Assembly: GCF_002723955.1 (NCBI RefSeq)
Contig: NZ_BEWN01000004.1
Coordinates: 124,001-188,000, forward strand
Direction of reading: 5' to 3'
Source: Gluconobacter frateurii
GTDB taxonomy: Bacteria; Pseudomonadota; Alphaproteobacteria; Acetobacterales; Acetobacteraceae
Length of the DNA: 64,000 nucleotides
A model generated the notes under the pieces. That model was not told the DNA's origin, ran no database searches, and saw only the letters and a list, made by a program, of their open reading frames with translations. Of this stretch, positions 11,300 through 18,461 are shown piece by piece. The position numbers were made by a program, and so were the translations under genes. How positions within the stretch are numbered: the first letter of the stretch is position 1; every line of letters starts with the position of its first letter.

Positions 11300-11782
11300 A
11301 TGCTGAGGCTCTCCAAACTGGCTGATTATGCCACCGTCCTCCTGGTCCATCTTGGGCAGCATGAGGGTCTGGCAACAGCCGCCGCTCTGGCCGGAGAGAC
11401 TGGCGTCCCGGAGCCCACCGTTGCGAAGCTTCTGAAAGGACTGGCCTCAAGCGGGCTCGTCATTTCCCATCGTGGAGCTCGCGGCGGATACCGTTTGTCC
11501 CGGCCGCTTGAAGAGATCACGATCGCCACAGTCATTGCTGTTGTTGATGGTCCGATTTCGATTACAGCCTGCTGCGATGGGCGTGAATGCGAGCACAGTT
11601 CCCTGTGCGGTCTTTCAGGCCAGTGGGACATGGTGAATGACGCCATTCTACGAACGCTCAACAGCATAACTCTTGCGGATATGGACAAGCATTCCGCTCT
11701 GCATAGCGGGAAGGTTTCCAGGGAGCCTTCTCTCGACACGACCGGCGCCGCGGCTATGCCCGTAGCGGATCCGGTGAACTGA
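11300..11782 (+). CDS. Rrf2/IscR-type iron-sulfur regulator of the suf operon
   Basis: The protein is a winged-helix Rrf2 regulator of about 160 residues, beginning MLRLSKLADYATVLLVHLG, with the wing stretch HRGARGGYRLSRP. Three cysteines spaced C-x5-C-x5-C (within CCDGRECEHSSLC) match the [2Fe-2S] ligand spacing of IscR. Such proteins sense cluster or iron supply and control SUF/ISC genes. The reading frame is open upstream to a TTG at 11270, but ATG 11300 gives the normal family N-terminus. It lies 12 bases before sufB and is very probably cotranscribed, making autoregulation likely. Confidence 0.88.
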   Translation: MLRLSKLADYATVLLVHLGQHEGLATAAALAGETGVPEPTVAKLLKGLASSGLVISHRGARGGYRLSRPLEEITIATVIAVVDGPISITACCDGRECEHSSLCGLSGQWDMVNDAILRTLNSITLADMDKHSALHSGKVSREPSLDTTGAAAMPVADPVN

Positions 11783-11794
11783 GGACACGAGACG

Positions 11795-13282
11795 ATGCCA
11801 GCCGTGACGGAGACCCGCGAGACAGTCGAAAAGCTCGCGAAGTCCAGCTACGAGTGGGGCTTCGAGACCGATATCGAGATGGATATCGCTCCCAAAGGCC
11901 TGAATGAAGAGACAGTTCGCCTCATTTCTGCGCGCAAGGAAGAGCCTGAGTGGATGCTGGAATGGCGTCTGAAGGCGTTCCGGATGTGGCTGGAAATGAA
12001 GGAGCCGGAATGGGCCAAGGTCAGCCATCCGCCGATCGACTATCAGGATGCCCATTATTTCGCTCAACCGAAAAAGAAGCCTGGTCCGAAGAGCCTGGAT
12101 GAAGTCGATCCAGAGCTTCTGAAAACCTACGCGAAACTCGGAATTCCCCTCCACGAGCAGGCTCTCCTGGCTGGTGTCGAGGGTGCGGACGAGCAGAAGC
12201 GTATGCCGGTTGCAGTTGATGCAGTGTTTGACAGCGTATCCGTGGCGACCACGTTCCGTAAAACTCTGGAAGAAGCAGGAGTTATCTTCTGCCCGATTTC
12301 CGAGGCCATTCGCGAGCATTCGGATCTGGTCAAGCAGTACCTTGGTTCAGTCGTTCCCGCCGGTGATAACTTTTTCGCCGCGCTGAACTCCGCTGTCTTT
12401 ACGGACGGATCTTTCGTGTATGTGCCCAAAGGCGTGCGCTGCCCGATGGAACTGTCCACGTATTTCCGCATCAATGCGCGTAATACAGGGCAGTTCGAGA
12501 GGACGCTGATCATCGTCGAAGAGCGTGCCAGCGTGTCCTATCTTGAAGGCTGCACCGCTCCTCAACGTGATGAGAACCAGCTTCATGCGGCCGTTGTCGA
12601 ACTGATTGCGATGGACGACGCCTCCATCAAGTATTCCACGGTTCAGAACTGGTATCCGGGGGATGATGAAGGTCGGGGCGGTATCTATAACTTCGTGACG
12701 AAGCGCGGTGCCTGCCGTGGCGCACGCTCCAAGATTTCCTGGACGCAGGTTGAGACAGGGTCTTCCATCACGTGGAAATATCCGTCCTGCGTTCTGGCTG
12801 GTGAAGGATCGGTTGGCGAGTTCTACTCCGTAGCTGTGACCAATAATCATCAGCAGGCCGATACGGGTACGAAGATGATCCATCTGGCGCCCAATACGCG
12901 TTCGACGATCATCGCCAAGACTATTTCAGCCGGCAAGTCGGATAGCACGTATCGCGGTCTTGTTCGCATGCAGCCAAAGGCTCGCAACGCGCGCAACTTC
13001 ACGCAGTGCGACAGCCTTCTGATCGGCGACCAGTGTGGCGCACATACCGTGCCTTACATTGAAAGCCGGAATATGACGGCTCGTATCGAGCATGAAGCAA
13101 CAACGTCAAAGATTTCCGAAGACCAGCTTTTCTATTGCCGCTCCCGTGGATTGTCTGAAGAAGACGCTGTTGGTCTGATCGTCAATGGATTTTGCCGCGA
13201 GGTGCTCAAGGAGCTGCCGATGGAGTTCGCGGTCGAGGCTCAGAAGCTGTTGCAGATCAGCCTCGAAGGAAGTGTGGGTTAA
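11795..13282 (+). CDS. sufB: Fe-S cluster assembly scaffold SufB
   Basis: This 495-residue protein is the SufB subunit of the SufBC2D scaffold, on which iron-sulfur clusters are built in the cytosol. Recognisable stretches include [45 protein letters not shown] and [13 protein letters not shown], which contains the conserved Cys thought to take up sulfur, and the C-terminal [13 protein letters not shown]. Length is normal for the family. It is the first structural gene of the operon, three bases before sufC. Confidence 0.97.
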   Translation: MPAVTETRETVEKLAKSSYEWGFETDIEMDIAPKGLNEETVRLISARKEEPEWMLEWRLKAFRMWLEMKEPEWAKVSHPPIDYQDAHYFAQPKKKPGPKSLDEVDPELLKTYAKLGIPLHEQALLAGVEGADEQKRMPVAVDAVFDSVSVATTFRKTLEEAGVIFCPISEAIREHSDLVKQYLGSVVPAGDNFFAALNSAVFTDGSFVYVPKGVRCPMELSTYFRINARNTGQFERTLIIVEERASVSYLEGCTAPQRDENQLHAAVVELIAMDDASIKYSTVQNWYPGDDEGRGGIYNFVTKRGACRGARSKISWTQVETGSSITWKYPSCVLAGEGSVGEFYSVAVTNNHQQADTGTKMIHLAPNTRSTIIAKTISAGKSDSTYRGLVRMQPKARNARNFTQCDSLLIGDQCGAHTVPYIESRNMTARIEHEATTSKISEDQLFYCRSRGLSEEDAVGLIVNGFCREVLKELPMEFAVEAQKLLQISLEGSVG

Positions 13283-13285
13283 GAC

Positions 13286-14056
13286 ATGAGTGATTTTCTG
13301 AAAATCCAGGGTCTTGAGGCCCGCATTGATGCCGATGGTACCCCGAAGGAAATCCTCAAGGGGATCGATCTCGAGATTCCCAAGGGTGAAATCCACGCCA
13401 TCATGGGCCCAAACGGCTCTGGCAAGTCCACGTTGTCTTATGTGCTGTCCGGCCGTGAAGACTACGAAGTGACGGGCGGTAGCGCGACCTTTAAGGGCGA
13501 AGACCTGCTGGCGCTTGAGCCTGAAGAGCGTGCGGCGCTGGGCATGTTTCTGGCATTCCAGTCCCCAGTCGAGCTTCCGGGCGTGAACAACGCGAATTTC
13601 CTGCGCACAGCTGTCAATGCCGTCCGCCGGGCGCGTGGTGAAGACGAGCTGGACGCAGTTGCTTTCCTCAAGGCCGTTCGTGCAGAGACAAAGCGCCTTT
13701 CCATGTCGGACGAGATGCTGAAGCGTGCTGTCAATGTGGGCTTCTCGGGTGGTGAAAAGAAGCGCAATGAAGTGCTTCAGATGCGCCTGTTGCAGCCGTC
13801 TTTCGCCATTCTTGACGAGACGGATAGTGGGCTGGACATTGATGCGCTGCGTATTGTTGCGGATGGCGTAAACTCGCTGCGTGGCCCGGATTTCTCCGCT
13901 CTGGTCATTACCCATCATCAGCGTCTGCTCGACTATATCGTGCCAGACCGTGTGCATGTGATGGCCAAGGGCAAGATCATTTATAGCGGCGGCCCGGAAG
14001 TAGCGAAGACGCTTGAGAAGCAGGGTTATACGCAGTTCCTCGAGGCAGCAGCGTGA
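13286..14056 (+). CDS. sufC: Fe-S cluster assembly ATPase SufC
   Basis: This 256-residue cytosolic ABC-type ATPase powers conformational change in the SufBC2D scaffold. Motifs are Walker A MGPNGSGKST, signature-like FSGGEKKRNEVLQM (the SufC form), Walker B FAILDETDSGLDID and the H-loop TH in VITHHQRLL. The stop codon overlaps the GTG start of sufD, indicating translational coupling. Confidence 0.97.
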   Translation: MSDFLKIQGLEARIDADGTPKEILKGIDLEIPKGEIHAIMGPNGSGKSTLSYVLSGREDYEVTGGSATFKGEDLLALEPEERAALGMFLAFQSPVELPGVNNANFLRTAVNAVRRARGEDELDAVAFLKAVRAETKRLSMSDEMLKRAVNVGFSGGEKKRNEVLQMRLLQPSFAILDETDSGLDIDALRIVADGVNSLRGPDFSALVITHHQRLLDYIVPDRVHVMAKGKIIYSGGPEVAKTLEKQGYTQFLEAAA

Positions 14057-15246
14057 GCATAGCGACAACAGTTCAGGCCTCGTTAGGGCTAGAGGCTTTT
14101 GTCGCACGTTCCGCAGGGCACGGAACTGCGCTCTCTGCCATGGGTATTCCGACGCGCCGTGTGGAGGAGTGGCGTTATACGCCGCTTCGTGCGTTTGCGG
14201 ATACCGTCTGGGCTGAATCTCCGGCGCTTTCGGATGCGCACGCGCAGACATTACTTGCCGGTCTTCCTTTGCCGGAGGCCGGAAGTCATGTGGTTTTCGC
14301 CAATGGTCGGAAGGTCGAAGCGCTCAGCAGCCTGTCGGACAGTATTTCTCAGTCCGCAGTAGAAACAGCGGAGCCGTTTGAAGATCGCTTCTCGGCAGTG
14401 CTCAATGCAGCGCTTATGCAGGATGGTCTGTCTGTTCGCGTACCTGCGGGAACAGACGCTGGCCTGCTGACACTGGTGTCTCTGACAGCTGGCGAGAACA
14501 TCTCCACGCATCTGCGTCATCAGATCGTACTTGAAGAAGGTGCGTCTCTGACGTTGTTTGACGTTAATGCGGGAGAGGGGCGTTATGTCACCAATCCACG
14601 CTTTGACATTGTCGTCGGCAAGAGCGCGCGTCTGACGCATGTGAAGCTGCAACAGGAAAGCCTGACAGCAGGGCATCTCGCCATTGTCGCGGCTTCTGTC
14701 GATGCCAACGGCAATTATGATAGCTTCACCCTGAACAACGGTAGTGAACTGGCCCGTCATGAAGTCGTGGCGACGCTGACAGCTGCCCATGCACAGGTCC
14801 ATGTCAACGGGATACAGATTGTCGATGGCAGTCGCCTGAATGATCTGACGTCCATGATCCATCATGCCGCGCCAGATTGTGGTTCGCGTCAGACCGTTAA
14901 GACTGTGCTGTCCGAAAACGGGCAGGGCGTGTTCCAGGGCAAGATCCTCGTAGATCGCATTGCCCAGAAGACTGATGGCTACCAGATGAATCAGGCCCTT
15001 CTTCTGTCTGAAAAAGCGCAGATCAACAGCAAGCCTGAGCTGGAAATCTATGCGGACGATGTAAAGTGCAGCCACGGGGCGACCGTGGGGGCGCTGGACG
15101 ACGAGCAGCTTTTTTATCTGCGGTCCCGCGGTATTCCTGAAGCCGAAGCGCGGGACATTCTTGTCCGGGCCTTTTTGCTGGATGCACTGGATCTGGTGAC
15201 CGACGAGACCCTGCGTGCTCTGCTTCAGGGGAGCATTCGGGCATGA
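14053..15246 (+). CDS. sufD: Fe-S cluster assembly protein SufD
   Basis: This 397-residue paralogue of SufB forms the SufB-SufD heterodimer of the scaffold. The N-terminal helical part contains GIPTRRVEEWRYTPL, the beta-helix core follows, and the C-terminal CSHGATVGALDDEQLFYLRSRGIPEAEAR is diagnostic. The start is GTG within a four-base GTGA overlap with sufC; the end overlaps the ATG of sufS in an ATGA. Both overlaps suggest coupled translation of the complex. Confidence 0.95.
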   Translation: MSIATTVQASLGLEAFVARSAGHGTALSAMGIPTRRVEEWRYTPLRAFADTVWAESPALSDAHAQTLLAGLPLPEAGSHVVFANGRKVEALSSLSDSISQSAVETAEPFEDRFSAVLNAALMQDGLSVRVPAGTDAGLLTLVSLTAGENISTHLRHQIVLEEGASLTLFDVNAGEGRYVTNPRFDIVVGKSARLTHVKLQQESLTAGHLAIVAASVDANGNYDSFTLNNGSELARHEVVATLTAAHAQVHVNGIQIVDGSRLNDLTSMIHHAAPDCGSRQTVKTVLSENGQGVFQGKILVDRIAQKTDGYQMNQALLLSEKAQINSKPELEIYADDVKCSHGATVGALDDEQLFYLRSRGIPEAEARDILVRAFLLDALDLVTDETLRALLQGSIRA

Positions 15247-16454
15247 CCCCGGAGGTGCGTTCCCAGTTTCCGATCCTGTCCGAGCGGGTACATGGACGCC
15301 CGCTAGTCTTTCTCGATAGTGCTGCGTCGGCCCAGAAGCCCGAACGTGTGATTGAAGCGATGCGTGAGGCTGCATATCACCAGTACGCCAATATCCACCG
15401 CGGGCTGCACTGGATGAGCGAGCGCACGACGGAAGCCTACGAAAGCACGCGGGATGCTGTAGCGCGACTTCTGAATGCGCCCGACCGGCATGAAGTCGTT
15501 TTCACACGAAACAGTACTGAAGCCATCAATCTGGTGGCGCATAGCCTAGGTTCGCTTCTCAAGCCCGGACAGGCTGTCCTGATTTCTGAACTTGAGCACC
15601 ATGCCAATATTGTTCCATGGTTGATGCTGAAGGACCGCGCAGGGATCGAACTGCGTGTCGCTCCCATGGCGGAGAATGGCGACCTGGATCCTGAAGCGTA
15701 TGAAGCGCTTCTTGAAGACGGCAATGTCGCTCTTGTTTCCATCACGCATATGTCCAATGTGCTTGGAACAGTCACGCCGGCGAAGAAGTTGGCAGAAATT
15801 GCTCATGCCCATGGAGCACGTATTCTGTTTGATGGGTCGCAGTCCGTAGTGCATCGCAAAATCGATGTTCAGGACATAGGGGCCGATTTCTTTACCTTCA
15901 CGGGTCACAAGCTCTACGGACCCACTGGCATTGGTGTGCTCTGGGGCAAAAAAGAGCTTCTGGATGTGATGCCGCCTTTTCTGGGCGGTGGAGAAATGAT
16001 CCAGAATGTCTCTTTCGAGCGTGCGACCTGGGCAACGGTGCCCCATAAGTTCGAAGCTGGGACCCCTGCCATTCTCGAAACGATCGGCCTCAAAGCGGCG
16101 ATCGAGTTTGTGGAAGATATTGGTTATGACGCCATTTCCACCCATGAAACCGAACTGACCGCTTACGCGGAACAACGGCTTGGTGAGGTGCAGGGGCTTA
16201 CGGTCCTTGGATCTCCGGATGTGCGTGGCGGTGTCCTATCGTTCACCCTCGATGGAGCGCATCCTCATGATCTGGCGACTCTGCTGGACCAACTGGGAAT
16301 TGCCATCCGGGCTGGACAGCACTGCGCGGAACCGCTGATCCGTCGGCTTGGTCTGCATGCTACGGCTCGTGCCAGTTTTGGCATCTACACAACGCAGGAC
16401 GAGATTGACGTTCTGATCACAGGCCTTGAACGGGCCCGGATGATGCTCACATGA
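15243..16454 (+). CDS. sufS: Cysteine desulfurase SufS
   Basis: This 403-residue PLP-dependent class V aminotransferase-fold enzyme takes sulfur from cysteine for cluster assembly. The PLP lysine lies in FTFTGHKLYGPTGIGVLWG and the active-site cysteine in RAGQHCAEPL, as in group II (SufS/CsdA) desulfurases. These enzymes need a sulfur acceptor such as SufE or SufU; no such gene is present in this operon. The start is coupled to sufD, and the end overlaps sufT by four bases. Confidence 0.96.
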   Translation: MTPEVRSQFPILSERVHGRPLVFLDSAASAQKPERVIEAMREAAYHQYANIHRGLHWMSERTTEAYESTRDAVARLLNAPDRHEVVFTRNSTEAINLVAHSLGSLLKPGQAVLISELEHHANIVPWLMLKDRAGIELRVAPMAENGDLDPEAYEALLEDGNVALVSITHMSNVLGTVTPAKKLAEIAHAHGARILFDGSQSVVHRKIDVQDIGADFFTFTGHKLYGPTGIGVLWGKKELLDVMPPFLGGGEMIQNVSFERATWATVPHKFEAGTPAILETIGLKAAIEFVEDIGYDAISTHETELTAYAEQRLGEVQGLTVLGSPDVRGGVLSFTLDGAHPHDLATLLDQLGIAIRAGQHCAEPLIRRLGLHATARASFGIYTTQDEIDVLITGLERARMMLT

Positions 16455-16816
16455 GTGAAGCCATGACCGAAAATCCAGTTGAAGAAACGGCCGTACCTGC
16501 ACCTGACGGAACACCTCCGGACCAGGATGCTGTTATTGCGGCAATTGCCACGGTCTATGATCCCGAAATCCCGGTCAATATTTACGAACTGGGCCTGATC
16601 TACGCCATCGATCTGCATGATGACGGCCGGGTCAACGTGGAAATGACGCTGACGGCACCTAACTGTCCAAGTGCTCAGGAACTGCCGGAAATGGTGCGGG
16701 ATGCCATTCTGAAGGTTCCAAATGTGACAATGGCCACGGTGGAAATCGTCTGGGATCCGCCTTGGGATATGAGTCGCATGAGTGATGATGCGCGCCTTGC
16801 GCTCAATATGTTCTGA
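16451..16816 (+). CDS. sufT: SUF maturation protein SufT (MIP18/DUF59 family)
   Basis: This 121-residue protein has a charged N-terminal tail followed by a DUF59 domain: AAIATVYDPEIPVNIYELGLIY, MTLTAPNCPSAQELPEMV and VEIVWDPPWD. The conserved Cys of the family is in APNCP. SufT proteins assist cluster delivery or maturation under high demand and usually lie next to suf genes. It is joined to sufS by an ATGA overlap and followed 18 bases later by the A-type carrier gene. Confidence 0.92.
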   Translation: MSEAMTENPVEETAVPAPDGTPPDQDAVIAAIATVYDPEIPVNIYELGLIYAIDLHDDGRVNVEMTLTAPNCPSAQELPEMVRDAILKVPNVTMATVEIVWDPPWDMSRMSDDARLALNMF

Positions 16817-16834
16817 TCTGAAAGGGCAAAAACG

Positions 16835-17191
16835 ATGTCCGAAACTCTGACGCGTCGGCCGCTTCCGGCGCTTATGACCGTATCCGACCGCGCTGCTCAA
16901 AGATTACGGGTGCTTTATGCCGGGGCTCATCAAGGTGAACTGCTGCGGATCGGCGTAGGAACACGGGGTTGTTCAGGCCTGTCCTACGAGATGACTTTCG
17001 TTAAGGAACCGGCTGACACTGATGAGCGCGTGGAAGATCAGGGCGTAACCCTGCTGGTGGACCGCAAGGCTACCCTGTTTCTGACAGGAACGGTGATGGA
17101 CTACGAGGTCAAAGACCTCGAAGCCGGGTTCACGTTCAGGAATCCAAATGAGAAGGGGCGTTGTGGCTGCGGCGAGAGTTTTCACGTTTGA
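16835..17191 (+). CDS. sufA: A-type Fe-S carrier SufA (HesB/IscA family)
   Basis: This 118-residue HesB/IscA-fold protein delivers clusters to target proteins. The three conserved cysteines are visible: GTRGCSGLSY in the middle and CGCGESF at the C-terminus. It closes the suf operon. Its last 56 bases overlap the 3' end of the convergent RNA methyltransferase gene, and a large hairpin spans its stop codon. Confidence 0.93.
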   Translation: MSETLTRRPLPALMTVSDRAAQRLRVLYAGAHQGELLRIGVGTRGCSGLSYEMTFVKEPADTDERVEDQGVTLLVDRKATLFLTGTVMDYEVKDLEAGFTFRNPNEKGRCGCGESFHV

Positions 17192-18461
17192 TCCGTTTCG
17201 GATCACGTGAAAACACAAGAACCGTTTCCACTTCCGTGGACCAGAGGAACTGATCCACGACCGTCCAGTTCAGAAGGGAGTATCCCGCCTCCTTCAGAGC
17301 TCGGCCATCTTTTTCCAAAGCTGCCGGATTGCAACTGATATAGACAATGTCCTTCACGCCAGACTTGGCGAGCGGGATTGTTTGAGCTCCAGCGCCCGCA
17401 TATGGCGGATCCAGAACGACAGCACGCGTCGATTTCAGATCATGCGGAAGAAGCGGCTGACGCATGAGGTCCCGCTGATAGCCTTCAACGCGTCGACCAC
17501 CAGCGGCGGCTTTCAGACAATTCGCAGCAGCGAGTTCGCCTTCATACGCGAGCACACGTCCCTTTTCTGAGAGCGGGAAGGTCAGGGTGCCGCAGCCCGC
17601 AAAAAGCTCTACGGTGATGTCTTTTTTGTTAAGGGATGGCAGTCCCTCAACAGCAGCCTGAACAATGGCGTTTTCAGCGTCGCGTGTTGCCTGAAGGAAA
17701 GCAGCAGGCGGCGGAGATGTTTCTACCTCTCCAAAGCGCTCCCTGACGGGTTTCGTCTGAGAAACCGTTTCAATCGAACGGTCTTTCGGATTCTGCCATG
17801 ATATTCTTGGAAGATTGTAAGTCCGACCAAAAGCCGCCAGCTTGCTGCGATCAGCACTCGTCAGTTCTGCCGGCGTGGAAAGCGTCAGGTCTGGGCCGCT
17901 ATCCAACAGGTTCAGCACCAGACTGCCGCGCCCTGTCAGGGCACCGAGCGTTCCAAGCACTTCTCGTAACGGGGTGAGAAGTGCAAAAAGGTCTGGATGC
18001 AGAAGGTGGCATTCCGTCATATCGACGGGGTCACCATTTCGGCGATGCAGCCCCAGAATAATGCCTCCGGGAATACGCTGAACTGCGAGATCCATCCGTC
18101 GACGCGTATAGGGCGCTGTCTGGTACTGCGTGGGAAGCGCAATGTCTTCAAAGCCAGCGGCGTCCAGAGCGGCGGAAACTCGGGCTGTCTTCCAGTTCAG
18201 AAGGGCCGGAAGCGCCATTTCCTGGATCGCGCATCCTCCACACTCACCAAAAAGGCTGCATGGTGGCGTTACGCGATCCGCAGATGGATGTGTAATTTCG
18301 ATCAGTTCAGGACGAGTCCCCGAAAAGCGGGCAAGTACCTCTTCCCCCGGCAGTGTGCCAGGCAGAAAAAGAACATGCCCATCATGATGGGCGACGCCGT
18401 CACCTGCGGCGCCGAGACCTTCAATCCGGAGGGGGAAAGCTCCGGTCCCGGGGTTATTCAT
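17136..18461 (-). CDS. SAM-dependent RNA methyltransferase, TrmA/RlmD (m5U) family
   Basis: The protein has about 441 residues from ATG 18461 (an ATG at 18479 is also possible). It carries an N-terminal TRAM-like RNA-binding part, an iron-sulfur cysteine cluster CSLFGECGGC, and a C-terminal Rossmann methyltransferase with LFAGCGTLTFPLS, LDPPYAGAG and the catalytic-loop cysteine in YISCNPAAL. Family members methylate uridine C5 in rRNA or tRNA. The chosen start overlaps the upstream helicase gene by eight bases. The C-terminus extends about 20 polar residues beyond VETVLVFSR, and this extension is antisense to sufA. The exact RNA target is not determinable. Confidence 0.85.
   Translation of the reverse strand: MNNPGTGAFPLRIEGLGAAGDGVAHHDGHVLFLPGTLPGEEVLARFSGTRPELIEITHPSADRVTPPCSLFGECGGCAIQEMALPALLNWKTARVSAALDAAGFEDIALPTQYQTAPYTRRRMDLAVQRIPGGIILGLHRRNGDPVDMTECHLLHPDLFALLTPLREVLGTLGALTGRGSLVLNLLDSGPDLTLSTPAELTSADRSKLAAFGRTYNLPRISWQNPKDRSIETVSQTKPVRERFGEVETSPPPAAFLQATRDAENAIVQAAVEGLPSLNKKDITVELFAGCGTLTFPLSEKGRVLAYEGELAAANCLKAAAGGRRVEGYQRDLMRQPLLPHDLKSTRAVVLDPPYAGAGAQTIPLAKSGVKDIVYISCNPAALEKDGRALKEAGYSLLNWTVVDQFLWSTEVETVLVFSRDPKRIKRENSRRSHNAPSHLDS
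17178..17214. terminator. Large hairpin at the sufA stop, inside the opposing gene
   Basis: Arms 17178-17187 with 17205-17214 (10 bp) and 17190-17195 with 17199-17204 (6 bp) make a 16-bp stem with a two-base bulge and three-base loop. It lacks a T-tract on either strand, so terminator function is uncertain. It could instead protect the suf mRNA 3' end. Confidence 0.45.
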
